A stretch of 64,000 nucleotides of DNA from Pomphorhynchus laevis (lineage: Eukaryota > Acanthocephala > Palaeacanthocephala > Echinorhynchida > Pomphorhynchidae), in assembly GCA_012934845.2 (NCBI GenBank), contig WNNJ02000369.1:18287-82286 (forward strand), written 5' to 3'. The position numbers were made by a program, and so were the translations under genes. Shown piece after piece: positions 53,516 through 64,000 of this stretch (positions are counted from its first letter, which is position 1; each line of letters begins with the position of its first letter). A model generated the notes under the pieces. That model was not told the DNA's origin. It made no database searches and was given only the letters and a program-made list of their open reading frames with translations.

Positions 53516-54049
53516 CTGTTATTTATTAGTCAATTCATAAAAATGACTTTTATTTTAAATTATAAATTAATTTTATTATTTAATTATTAAATTTTGATTT
53601 AGCATTATTATGTTTTGTTTATTTTATTATTAGCTTTCTTCAAAATCATTTAAATAATTTAATAGATACATATTTTAAACTAGGTTACTATAAATAGAGA
53701 TACAAATATAATATAATTATATAATTATATTTAAATATAAAAATTAAATATAATTATATTTTTATAATATTATATTTAATATTTTAATATTAAAATATTA
53801 AAATATTAATTTAATTTATTAATTTAACATATTAATTCATTTATAATACAGGTATTATAAAGTATTTTTGAAGGAAATAGCACTTGAAACTAACACGTAA
53901 CATTGATACAATTATATGTATTAATATTAATACATAATAATTAATTAAAAAAAATTAATCATAAAAATAATTAACTAATTAAGTAAAAGCATATTAGATT
54001 ATATTAGTATAAGAGATTTATTTAACGTATGTTTATGCTCGTTTTAACA
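53516..54049. other. AT-rich region with a 60-bp RT duplicate
   Basis: 53560-53630 is the 10500-type repeat. 53633-53695 repeats the RT piece coding FLQNHLNNLIDTYFKLGYYK. 53700-54000 is A/T microsatellite that borders the - strand RLE LINE fragment. Confidence 0.6.
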
Positions 54050-54420
54050 AACACATTCTGTACCTCATACAAATTGATTTAGCTTTGGCCGATGTGATAC
54101 CTATATGCTGCTTCAGTAGTTTTATGCTTTCACTGTAAGGGATCTGAAAAGCTTTGGTTGATTTGGCGTCAATCCAAAGAAATATTTTTCTGATTCTAGC
54201 AGGCATAACCAGATATTAATAATATGAGAGAATGGAATGTTTATCTTTCTACTTGTAGTATTCTTTCTGATAACATTCCGCTTTGATTGTACTTTTTTAA
54301 CTTTTGGCAAAAGTTCAATGATGTTCGTATGAAGTTTGTGTGATGCTGATAGATTATTATGTACAATGTGCCCGTATATGATATCATTATCATGAGATGT
54401 GAAGATCATAACGAAGTGAG
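54050..54420 (-). mobile_element. CXC/RT/RLE LINE, short 3' fragment
   Basis: On the - strand DIIYGHIVHNNLSASH matches the DVCIFNNLAPS region. After a frame change, ARIRKIFLWIDAKSTKAFQ and IPYSESIKLLKQHIGITSAK match the protein end seen at 35200-35300. The 5' boundary abuts the start of LINE copy D. Confidence 0.6.
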
Positions 54421-54423
54421 CAA

Positions 54424-55565
54424 ATGAACAATGTACAAGTAATGTCGGAGCTTTCAAACGATAGCAGCAAAAATCATTCAAAAATCAACGATAATCCTAC
54501 AAAAAGAAAATTAAAGGTAAATCTAACTACAGATCAAAGTAACAAGGTTAGTAATTTTTCTATGGTATCAGGTGATGGAGAGGTGCTTCCCCCATTCCTA
54601 AATTAAAGAATTTGGTAATAATTAAAGTTAAGAAACCGACTGAAAAACACGATCTCTACAACAAATTTTTGAGATCCTTCACCAAACAGTTTCAGAACAG
54701 GGTTCTATTTAACTCTGTTAGGTTACACCCTGCGGAGGTGAAGATCTCTTTTGTCTCGAATGACCTTGCCGCAAACTACATGGAGTACTTCTCCGCCAAT
54801 TTAGCTGAATATCGTGAAATTTCATCCAAGCCTATCCTAGCATCGCTAAAAGTTTCAAATCTTCCCTGTTCAATGGAAGAAGAAGATATACGTTCTTTTA
54901 TGGTAAAATTCAAGGTCACCAATCTGAGGTAAATCCGGGGTAAGGACGGAAACCCTATCCCGGTTGGCTTTTGCAATGCTCCCGTAAATATTGCTGAATC
55001 TCGGTCTAATTCTACGTCGAATCCCTTTATGGGTTTTAATATTAAATTCACGATCACAGAGAGGGATGATCTGACCTATCCCCACTGCAGCCGGTGTCAC
55101 AAATGGGGACACTGGGCCTCCAGCTGCAGTGGGTTCCTTTCGTGTGGGGTCTGTAGCTCCACCAGCTGTCCTTCTCTTACAACTACCGATCGCTGCGAGG
55201 CCCCCCTTTCCTGCTCGAATTGCGGGGGGGGGTGCCATCCTGCTTGGAGCAGGAAATGCTCTCTATTCAAAGAATATAGACAATTATTCTTGTTGAAACC
55301 GCCCAATCCGGCCAAGTCCTTCGCGGTCGCTGCAGCTCCACGTATGGATGACGCTGACATTCTACGGATTATCGACTTAAAGACTTCGAATGCTCTTCGG
55401 CAGATGGAGGAGTTAGTACGCTCTATCCTAACCGTTATCGGGACTAATCCTGTGCTTCCTGTTTCCTCGGTTCCGGAGTCGAAAAAGAGAGGGGCTTCAG
55501 ACCATGCCGTTCCCCCGCTCAAGATTGGGAAGCTAATCCAACAGAAGACTAATAGGGGAAATTAG
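54424..55565 (+). pseudogene. LINE copy D ORF1, CCHC protein (broken)
   Basis: N-terminus open 54424-54606 (MNNVQVMSELSND), middle 54612-54932 (RVLFNSVRLHPAEVKISF), knuckle and C-terminal part 55029-55565 (CSRCHKWGHWASSC, CGVCSSTSC, CSNCGGGCHPAWSRKC, MDDADILRIIDL). The pieces are separated by a frameshift near 54600 and an in-frame TAA at 54930. The third knuckle has an extra residue (a G-run insertion of three bases) compared with copies A and B. The sequence is more diverged from A and B than ORF2 is. Confidence 0.85.
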
Positions 55566-55679
55566 GATACTGCCTAGGGGCAAGTACCTTTCTTGGAGGG
55601 GGCTAGTGGTGAGAAGGGCAACCTTCCTGCACCTAGCTTTGTCTAGGTAGGCAATCCCCCATCCAACTAATCCATCACA

Positions 55680-58130
55680 ATGCAGAGTACTCGTGAGCCT
55701 TTTTCACTGAATATCCTTCAGTGGAACTCGGGAGGTGCTTCCGCCCTTAGACTTCTATCTGGTAGAGATGCAGATGTTATAGTCCTTCAGGAGACGCGGT
55801 CTATCCGTCTCCCCCAGGACATTACTCGATTTATCCCAAAGCATATTTGTTCCCACTATACTCCGTACATAACCCCACCTCACTCCTTTTCATCTCAAGG
55901 AATCTTGACCTTAGTTAAGTGCTCCTTAAGGTCCTCCCTCCTATTAAACTACTCATGTCCAGCCCTTTCTTGTTTAGTAGTTTCACTCAGTAAGAACGGT
56001 AAACGCATAAGTCTAGCCAATGTCTACATCCGTCCAGGGGAAATTCACAAGAACCGTGACCTCCTGGATAGTATTATTGACAGCGGTTATGACAGGCTAC
56101 TTGGAGATTTCAACGACAGAACTGGTCGTTGGATCAATGCAGCACTTCGCAGAGCTAGGAACGGTTATCTTATTCACAAACCCCCGTCACCTACCTTTCA
56201 TTGCACATCAACAAATTATATCCTCGACATTTTACTGCTTCACTCGAGGTGGTTGTTAAAACCCTTCTGCACGGAGCAGTCGCGCCAGCAATTGTCCACC
56301 TCTCATGACCTAATTCGTTGGAGGATTGAGGAAGATATGTTGCTTCGAAGGAGGTTTCACTTTGATCCGATCAGAGTGGCCCTCTTTCAAGCGGCTATCC
56401 AACTCTTTCCCTTAATAGGAAATGAGAGTTTGACCAAATTTAATAACTACCTCTTTTCGCAAGCTACCGCGATTCTATCGACTACCTATAAAGGTCGTAT
56501 ATACAATCCCACTCCGACAAAACTCAAGGTCCTAGCAAAATTACTGAACCTCCCTAATCTCTCTGCTTCCGCCAAACAGGCCCTCTAGAATGAATACTGG
56601 AGCACTAGATACAGGTTCCAGCTGAGTAGGGATAGGACGAGTATCGCTCCCCTTAATCCTTCTCAGCCTTCATTTTGGAAGATTTTCAAGAAGGAGAAGT
56701 TTGTTTGCTGGAAGGATAGAGCATTGCGTTGGACAGGGAATGTAGGCCTTGATAAAGTTTTAGAGGAGTCACTGGCCCTACACAACTATGGAGCCACTCA
56801 ATCACCTCAACCAATCCCGCCTTGGTGTAACTTCAGGAGTAGGGATCTATCTGTTACGGATATCCTTAACTCCTGGGGTCCACTCCCGGGCATCTCCAAA
56901 TCCGTCGTTCCACTTTCCTCTCGGGTCTGTCAGCTTTTGACAGCTGATCAGAGAAGAGAGGTGGCCGTCACAATGCTTTTAGCCTCCCCATCCGATGTAG
57001 CAGGCATCAATATTAGTAAGCGTGTTTTTATTCCTAAGAAAAAATCCTGCTCATGCCCTAAATATCTGCGACCCATTTCGATTCAAAATGCCCTCGTGTC
57101 GATTTACGAAAAAGCGCTTGCGCGTAAAATCCGCGACCATTTAAGTAGGCGTAATTTGATCCCTCCAGGTTTTCATGGGTTCGTCAAAGGTCGCTCGGTC
57201 CATTCAGCAGTTGGTGAGGTGGAGCAGTTTTGTCGGGATAATAGCCATCGTTTAGTTGTGGCTGTTTTCCTTGACTTTTCTGCTGCATTTGACCGCATCT
57301 CCATTCCTTTTGTGATCTCTTCTCTCAGGTCCCTCGGGTTGCCTGCGAGAATTGTGAACAGAGTGGAGATCCTGTTGTTTACCAAGCGATTTTACTATGA
57401 AGACGACCCTGATGCGCGTCAGTTCTACCCTATTACGGGTGTACCTCAAGGATCCCCACTTTCTCCTATCTTATATCTTGCTGCCTCTATTAAACTATTC
57501 AAAATATTTAAACGCGAACAACGTCTTGTGGTGTACGCTGATGACACCACAGCACTGTTCACTGGACACAGGTGTAAAGACGTAGTCTCTGACATCAGTC
57601 GTTTCTTTTTAAGATTAAAATATCAGTTACCCATATCCAATCTTATTTTAAACTCAGCTAAATCGCAGGTGGTCGTCTTTCATGGCACACCTGCTACAAA
57701 GCAAAAACTTAAGAGATTAGCACTCTCTGCGCTCTCCTCCATATTTGCCTCTGAACCACTTCCCACCTTCACAAGTCGAGTAAAATACCTGGGGTTCACC
57801 GTTACGGTGAACTGGTCGGCGAAAGCTGACCTGGATAGACTCAAACGTATCCTGAAGAAAGCTAGGTGGGCCCTGAAACGGGCTCAGCATCTGTCATTGA
57901 AAGGGAAAACCCAGGTGCGCCTTTGGGGTACCTGGGCTATCTCGGGACTTGTCTTCTTCTCAAGAGGACGTCCCCCAGAGCAAAGGCTAAGGTTTCTTAA
58001 GCTCCTCGTCTCTCGTTTACCCAGCATAGTCCGCGCCGATTGGATTCTTCGGGGGGTGAAAGACCCCGGGTGGTTCAGTCGGAAGGCGGCGTGTTTGATC
58101 GGTTGTGGGCTCAGATCCCCCTGGACCTGA
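55680..58130 (+). pseudogene. LINE copy D ORF2, one nonsense change
   Basis: 816 codons in one frame, broken only by TAG at 56586-56588, where copies A and B have TCG (ALS-NEYW). All endonuclease and RT boxes are present (IVLQETRS, LLGDFNDRTGRW, FLDFSAAFDRI, GVPQGSPLSP, VYADDTTALF). It ends GVKDPGWFSRKAACLIGCGL plus RSPWT, the likely ancestral C-terminus of the family. The start ATG at 55680 follows about 115 bases after ORF1. Confidence 0.9.
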
Positions 58131-58259
58131 GGCCATAGAAGAAGAAAAGTTAGAAGACTGAAGAGCTACTGACTTTCTATTGTTGTGTCTGATCTGGTTT
58201 ATTGCATGTTTCTTTTTCTTTTTTTGTGTAGTTAAGAAAGTCTTTATTATTAGACGTTA

Positions 58260-61200
58260 AAAAAGTTTGAGATCTAAAGTAAATACAATAAATAACATAC
58301 ACAAATTACACAAATTACAATAAAAATACAATAAGAAACAAAGAACTGCTGTTTTACAAGGAACTGCTGGTCTATCAGGTTCCGGAAATTGCATCAGAAC
58401 TTTAAACACAATACACCATGACTAGAGGTAAACCTTCTTCCACTGCGAGATGCTGTGGATGCAATGGAAGGGCGGCGCGTTGCCTCAGATGTCCGTGTAG
58501 AAAGTCAAATCAGCCTTGCATAGATTGTTTGGCTCCACATTGCACGAATAAAACTCAGTCTAAGAATCACGTACTTGATAGAAAATCTCAATCAGACGGC
58601 ATCAATTCTGTCAGCGATTCAATTTCTTCACCCTTGATTACTACACTAGATACTTCAGTTAAATTGCATCCAACAGCTACATCGGACAATGTGTCATCAA
58701 TTGATTTCCGTTAAATACTAACTCGTCAAGAAATCATTTCTCATGCTTTTAGTGAAGTAATTAAGTGGAAGCCAAATCTATATTCATTACCTAAGTATAA
58801 TGCCAGCAATGAGTTTATCGACACATTAGCTAGCTTTTACTCATTGGCTATTTCAAGGCCCTTGGAAACCAAACATAGATTAATGGAGACAGTGGTGTTT
58901 AGCCAAGTCATCCTTCAAAAAAAAGAAAAATCCAGGTTAGCGCTTATTAGATCAAACATTAGCCGAAGACTTGAATTATGGAGAGAGGGAAATGTTAAGT
59001 CCTTGATGGAAGAGGCACGTCTTTTACAAAAGTGCATCCTTGGAGATTCTTTATCAAAAAGCAGCACCTATTGGATTAAAAGATTTTGTAATTTAATGAC
59101 AAACGGTAAAACTCATGCTGCCACAAAATTACTAGAAAATCCGAATGAACAAAAGGTTATTTTGAAGCTGGACGATGAAGTCCATGGAATATCGGTGAGA
59201 GAAAAATTAGCTGAATTACATCCCAGGGCAATGCCTATCAATGATTCCACTCTTGTACCAGAGCCTTTAAATGGTATAGTAAAGCACTATCCGGGAACGT
59301 TTTTGCAAATATCTGCAGATGACATTGTATCAGCAGCGCGTCGTACTCAAGGATCAGCCGGACCGTCAGGCTTGAGTGCAATTACTTGGCAGTCTATGCT
59401 TATGTCATTCGGACAAAGCTCTAATCGTTTGCGTCAAGTATAGCAGATTTTGCGATCTTTCTAGCTACTACTAACACTCCATCAGAGGATCTCACGGCAT
59501 TTACGGCAAGTAGATTAATAGCTATTGATAAAAATCCAGGAATAAGACCGATCGGTATTGGAAATGTTATACGAAGAATAGTAGGGAAGGTTCTAGCCAA
59601 AATTATATCCATTGATTTGCAAGAAGTATCATCTTCAATACAATTATGCGCTGGTCAACGATGTGGAGTTGAGGCGGCTATCCATTCAATACGTGAACTT
59701 TTTCATAATAATGACTCTGATGTATATTGCAGCTGGACGCTTCGAATGCATTTAACAGAATTAACAGACGTGTGGCTCTGCAAAATGTAGATTATGTGTG
59801 CCCGGCATTGACTAACATTCTTCGAAACATTTACGGAAGAGATGCTGTTTTGACGTTTGACGAAGAAGTATTTTATTCCAAAGAAGGGTTTACGCAGGGA
59901 GATCCCCTGGCTATGATAGCTTTTGCCGCAGCATCATTGCCTCTTATAAAGCGGTTGCAAGACGAAGTTCCTGGTGTGGATCACCGATGGTTTGCAGACG
60001 ACGCACATTGCATTGGGAATCCCGCTGAAATAAAAATAGTTTGGGATTTAATACGTCAAATTGGTCCGGACTACGGCTTCAATTTCAACGAGAACAAATG
60101 TCGCCTACTGGTACATGAAGAAAAACTAGGCAACGTCTCATTATTATTTGTTGATTCAGGACTAGAGATAGTAGAGGACGGCTTGAGAGTTCTTGGATCA
60201 GCTGTTGGAACTGACGAGTTTGTACGTAAATATGCATCAAGAAAAGTCGATGAATGGTTGATAATCCTGTCTAATCTAGTTGATGTGTCAAGAGAAGATC
60301 CTCACGTTGCTTTTACTGCTTTAACACAAGCACTACAGTTTAAATAGACGTTTCTGTTACGCACATGTAGAGTCGAGTCAACACTTATTCAACGTATATC
60401 GAGATTTTTACGTCTTCACCTTATTCCAGCGATGCTCGGAGTGCGTCCTGAAAGTGATATCTTGAATTTGATCGAGTTACCTCTCCGATATGGTCGTTTG
60501 GGTTTAATTAATCTCGAAAACCAATGTGAATCATCTTTTCGATTCTCGATGAAAATGTGTGATCCTCTTTTAGGAGGGTTTACCGGATCTTTACTACATA
60601 ATGCCCAGAAGCAAGCTGCGTATAGTATAAGGCTTGAAAAAGAAAAGCTTTACAAGAACATAATCGATGAGTTAAAACGAGTCAGCGAGAGCAGCATATG
60701 TTGCATCTCAGTCAAAGGTGCATCTACATGGCTATCATTAAAACCTATCATCAGAAGTGGTTATCATTTAAGCAAGCAACAGTTTCAAGATGCTCTTGCG
60801 GCAAGATATGGTTGGAATCCTCCTAATCCACCAGCGGTTTGTCTTTGTGGAAACACCTTTAATATTATACATTGTTTGACATGCCAAAAAGATGGATTAC
60901 CGTCAATAAGACATAATATAGTAAGAGACAGCTTAGCGAAGGATCTCACAAAAATATGTTGTTCAGTATCGATTGAACCATGTCTTCAAAAATTACCAAT
61001 CGGAATAATATTTCAGCGTTCTACTACAACAATAGATCAGAATGCAAGACTTGATATCGGATGCAATGGTTTGTTCGGAGATAAAACGGAGCGGTCCTTG
61101 ATGGACGTATGTATTTTCAGTCATCTGGCTCCGTCAAATTCATTTAACCATACTTCTGATCCATTTCAATATCACGAGAAGCGTAAAATAGCTAAATACG

Positions 61201-61510
61201 ATGAGCGAATATCTCGTTTTGAGCGTTCTACGTTTTATCTGATTGTGCTTGCATCCAATGGTGGACTTGGTAACAATGCCGACAAAGTCATAAAACGTAT
61301 GGTAACATTACAATCGAAGAATACAAAGGAAAGTTACAGTGATATCATTAGGAAATTTAGAACAACTATTGGTTTCAAATTGGCAAAAATGGCATCAATG
61401 TTTGTAAGAGCTGCAAGATCAACATACGAAACTCCAGTCAATGAATTTAAAGTTTCGTAAATAATTAAATTATTGAATATTTCCGGACCCATTTGCGGAT
61501 AACCGTGTAT
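58260..61510 (+). mobile_element. CXC/RT/RLE LINE, full-length copy with few breaks
   Basis: 5' UTR 58260-58417 (shares 'tacaataaataacatacaca' with 36890), ORF 58418-61460, and a 3' UTR ending GGACCCATTTGCGGATAACC (61485-61504) before 'attattattaaataaatata'. It starts on the TTATTA tail of LINE copy D, and LINE copy E follows its own tail. Confidence 0.9.
58418..61460 (+). pseudogene. RLE LINE protein, four breaks
   Basis: MTRGKPSSTARCCGCNG with the cysteine cluster (CLRCPCRKSNQPCIDC), then a TAA at 58712 in frame. The second stretch runs to about 59440 (GSAGPSGLSAITW). A frameshift leads to NPGIRPIGIGNVIRR and LCAGQRCGVEAAIHSI, and another near 59730 leads into QLDASNAFNRINRR, EGFTQGDPLAMIAF and WFADDAHCIGNP. 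An in-frame TAG at 60345 follows (probably once TGG), then open to the end at 60348-61460: CLCGNTFNIIHCLTC, RHNIVRDSLAKDL, NARLDIGCNGLFG, ERSLMDVCIFSHLAPSN, KYDERISRFER. The RT catalytic box is FADD rather than YADD. Length and order equal the intact 1012-residue relative. Confidence 0.88.
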
Positions 61511-61770
61511 TTGATTATTATTAAATAAATATATTAAAAAAAATTAGATGTGAAGATTGTGTCCGGTCCCGCTTATGCAGGTGAGCAATCCATGACATGC
61601 TTGTATGAATTACTTGTAAATCCTGAATTACTGCCGAATTTATTAGGCAAAATATTTCCAAATTGTTACGAGAACAAAAGTGTAATAACTAAACGCCATT
61701 CTGACATTAAAATAATAAGCTCTTCATTAACACTCAATAAGAAAACCACTCTATAATAAACCATTAAAAA
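61511..61770. other. spacer between RLE LINE tail and LINE copy E
   Basis: After a TTAAA-rich tract (to 61545) a 68-codon frame (61550-61756, SGPAYAGEQSMTCLYELLVN) is open. I recognise no homologue; it may be 5' UTR of LINE copy E or host sequence. Confidence 0.3.
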
Positions 61771-62976
61771 AATGAGTAAATTTAGCATGTCGGAGCGTTC
61801 AAAGAACTCAATGAAAACTAATTTTCCTGCCAATGCAATAAACGAGGTAAGTGGAGATTTAGCTTCTCTTGAATATATTTCGGAGGGGGAACTCCCCCGG
61901 TACCAAAATTATCCAACCTCGTGATTATCAGACTTTTGGTGCCTCTGGAAAGGCAGAACATGTTCAATGTTTTTATAAGGTGGCTTTGCCGATCGATTTA
62001 AAACAGGATATTGTTCAATGCGATTAAATATTATGAATCTGAGATTAAAATCTCATTCTGCACTCCTGATCTGGCAATGTCGTACGTCGACTACTTTAAA
62101 AAAGAGCATTCGGAACAAGGTATAATTGCTTCCAAACCAATCCTGGCAACAATAAAGATAAATAACATGCCCACATACATTTCAGAACAAGATATATCAG
62201 CCCTAGAAACTGATCACAAAATCTCTAACGTGCGCTTAATAAAAGGGATTAAAGGCTTCCCCATTCCCGTGGTGTTCTGCAATGCCCCGGTTGATGAAGC
62301 TCTAAAACTATTGATTTCGACATGCGATCATTTTATGGGGTATAATTTGAGATTTTCAATAATCGAAACCGACTCACTAACGTACCCTCACTGCAACAAT
62401 TGCCATCAGTGGGGGCATTGGTCCACTGGTTGTTCTTTACCCCATAAGTGCGGCGTGTGTGGTACAACTGCTATACATCCTGAGAAGTGCGAAAGTAAGC
62501 CATTTTGCGCAAACTGCGGTGGTGAGCACCCCGCATGGTCAAAAAAGTGTAAAATCTTTAAAGCGTACCAAAAGAGACACAGGGGTGTGACAGCAAAACC
62601 GACTAGCTTCGTGGAAGCTGTCTCGTCTAACAAGAAAGACGACAGGATGCCGGATACGGAAATTCTTAAACTTATTGAAATGCAGCATCAGGCATCAATG
62701 ATTCAACTTGAAAAATTGGTCCAAAAATTGGTGGGTCAATTAGCGGAATCCTTCCGTTCTCCTCCTTCTGGGAAGACTAACAATATTAAGAAGCCACCAA
62801 AATCTAAGAAACGAAACGGGTCAGCGCTGAGCATAGCTGCTCTGAAGCTTGCTCGGAAGGATTCGATCTGGGCTATGGCTAACGAGGGAAATGAAGATAT
62901 CGCCCGTGGGCAAGCGACTCCATTTGTCGTGACGGGAAGCGGTAAAGGCGACCTTTCCGCCTCTAGTTGCGACTAG
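61771..62976 (+). pseudogene. LINE copy E ORF1, CCHC protein
   Basis: Start at 61771 after an A-run (MSKFSMSERSKNSMKTN). A frame disturbance between about 61890 and 62010 ('gggggaactcccccgg' and the following stop) interrupts it. From 62011 to 62976, 321 codons are open: IKISFCTPDLAMSYVDYF, knuckles CNNCHQWGHWSTGC, CGVCGTTAIHPEKC, CANCGGEHPAWSKKC, then MPDTEILKLIEMQHQAS and a basic KKPPKSKKRNG. It ends GNEDIARGQATPF ... SSCD-stop 34 bases before ORF2. The cleanest ORF1 C-terminal half in the window. Confidence 0.87.
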
Positions 62977-63010
62977 GTGGAGGGCGTCCCACTTCGGTAA
63001 CACTTACGCA

Positions 63011-64000
63011 ATGGGAAGTAATCAAGGGCCTTTTTCACTGAATATCCTTCAGTGGAATTCGGGAGGTGCTTCCGCCCTTAGCCTTCTATCTGGTAGAGAT
63101 GCAGATGTTATAGTCCTTCAGGAGACGCGGTCTATCCGTGTCCCCCAGGATATTACTCGATTTATCCCTAAGCACATATACACCCACTTTACTCCTTACA
63201 TAACCCCCCCCTCACTCCTCTTCATCTCAAGGTCTTTTAACCCTAGTAAAAAGCTCATTAAGATCATCCCTCCTATTAAACTACTCTTGTCCAGCCCTAT
63301 CTTGTTTAGCTATATCACTTTGTAAGAACGGTAAGCGTATAAGCATAGCCAATGTCTATATTCAGCCAGGAGAAATTCACAAGAACCGTGACCTCCTGGA
63401 TCAAATATTGGGGAGCGGTTATGACATGTTACTTGGTGACTTCAACGACAGAACTGGTCGTTGGATTAATGCAGCACTCCGAAGAGCAAGGATCGACTAT
63501 CTTATTCATAAACCACCTTCCCCAACCTTTCATTGCTCTACAACAAATTCTCTTCTCGACATATTACTGCTACATAAGATGTGGTTGTTGAAACCATTTG
63601 CACCGAGCAGTCGCGTCAACAACAGACCACCTCTCATGACCTAATTCGCTGGAGGCTAGAGGACGATACGTTGCTTAGAAGAAGGTTTCACTTTGACCCT
63701 ATTAGAGTGGCCTTCTTTCAGGCAGCTATCCAACTCTTCCCCAGAATTGGAATTGAGAGTTTGACCGAATTTAATTCCTACCTCTCATCGCAAGCTACCG
63801 CGATCCTTTCGACTACCTATAAAGGTCGAATATACAATCCTACTCCAACAAAGCTCAAGGTCCTAGCTAAAATGTTACACCTTCCCAATCTCTCTGTTTC
63901 CGCCAGACATATCCTCTCGAATGAATATTGGAGCTCTAGATATAGGCTCCAGCTGAGCAGGGATAGGGCAAGCATTGCTCACCTAAACCCTTCTCAGGCT
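63011..64000 (+). pseudogene. LINE copy E ORF2, endonuclease part, frameshifted, incomplete
   Basis: MGSNQGPFSLNILQWNSGG and IVLQETRS are intact. A C-run insertion near 63207 shifts the frame, the endonuclease resumes at 63408 (LLGDFNDRTGRW), and a base change of length near 63600 shifts it again. The RT lies beyond the window. Confidence 0.87.

Larger units (their letters stand above)
54424..58250 (+). mobile_element. near full-length CCHC/APE LINE, copy D
   Basis: ORF1 at 54424-55565, ORF2 at 55680-58130, and a 3' UTR ending AAGTCTTTATTATTAG near 58252. It carries a C-terminus that looks ancestral. The next element (RLE LINE at 58260) begins right at its tail. Confidence 0.9.
61771..64000 (+). 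mobile_element. CCHC/APE LINE, copy E (runs off the window)
   Basis: ORF1 from about 61771 and ORF2 from 63011, cut by the window end inside the region before the RT. ORF2 nucleotides match copies A and D closely at the start; ORF1 is much more diverged, like copy D versus A. Confidence 0.88.

Overview
This is an AT-rich animal nuclear DNA window, most likely from an insect. An ant or other hymenopteran is a guess, not proven. The basis is split host genes with GT/AG intron signals and a dense mix of LINE, Penelope-like and small DNA elements. No bacterial gene organisation, rRNA, tRNA or CRISPR array was seen, and no LTR retrovirus-like element was recognised.

Host genes are sparse. A TMEM201/Ima1-like inner-nuclear-membrane gene lies on the + strand. 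It has two clear exons (8803-8943 and 13860-14312) and a possible third (20064-20377), separated by introns of about 4.9 and 5.7 kb that are packed with repeats. A small single-pass mucin resembling CD164 lies on the - strand at 27984-28379. Nothing else could be assigned to the host with confidence.

Three retroelement groups dominate. (1) An endonuclease/RT LINE of the Jockey/I group, with a CCHC ORF1 and an APE-type ORF2, has near-full copies at 0.5-4.4 kb (+), 48.3-52.2 kb (-), 54.4-58.25 kb (+) and 61.8 kb to the window end (+), plus fragments at 29.2-29.8 and 52.2-52.5 kb. (2) A single-ORF LINE has an N-terminal CXC-type cysteine cluster, a central RT and a C-terminal restriction-like endonuclease. 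One copy has an unbroken 1012-residue ORF (37084-40122). Eight other copies or fragments lie at 14.8-18.0, 35.1-35.9 (-), 36.0-36.7, 40.3-41.8, 41.8-42.1, 42.3-45.1, 54.05-54.4 (-) and 58.26-61.5 kb. Most abut TTA/TAAT-rich microsatellite and several share a 3' motif (GACCCATTTGCGG). (3) Penelope-like remnants occur in two types: one with RYVDD and GIY-YIG boxes (7.85-8.16 and 18.3-19.25 kb, both -), and one with a RYIDD RT (52.8-53.4 kb +, 22.3-22.7 kb -, scraps at 13.2-13.5 and 53.6 kb) ending in a conserved structured module.

Other elements are an RTE-type LINE (24.76-27.44 kb), an L2/CR1-type LINE (6.2-7.8 kb, -), old LINE 3' ends near 0.3 and 4.8 kb, and a hAT-like element (32.27-34.66 kb) carrying four 370-bp tandem units. 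There is also a 208-bp GC-rich MITE whose empty site is preserved elsewhere in the window, two fold-back elements, and an inverted duplication of about 1.6 kb (11979-13660 versus 22941-24567).

The main pattern is chaining. New insertions sit in the AT tail of an older element, so elements run head to tail (35-45 kb; 52.2-52.5 onto the 52.2 kb LINE; 54.4 to 58.2 to 61.5 kb). Positions come from reading the sequence by eye. Element edges are accurate to tens of bases unless an exact junction is stated.
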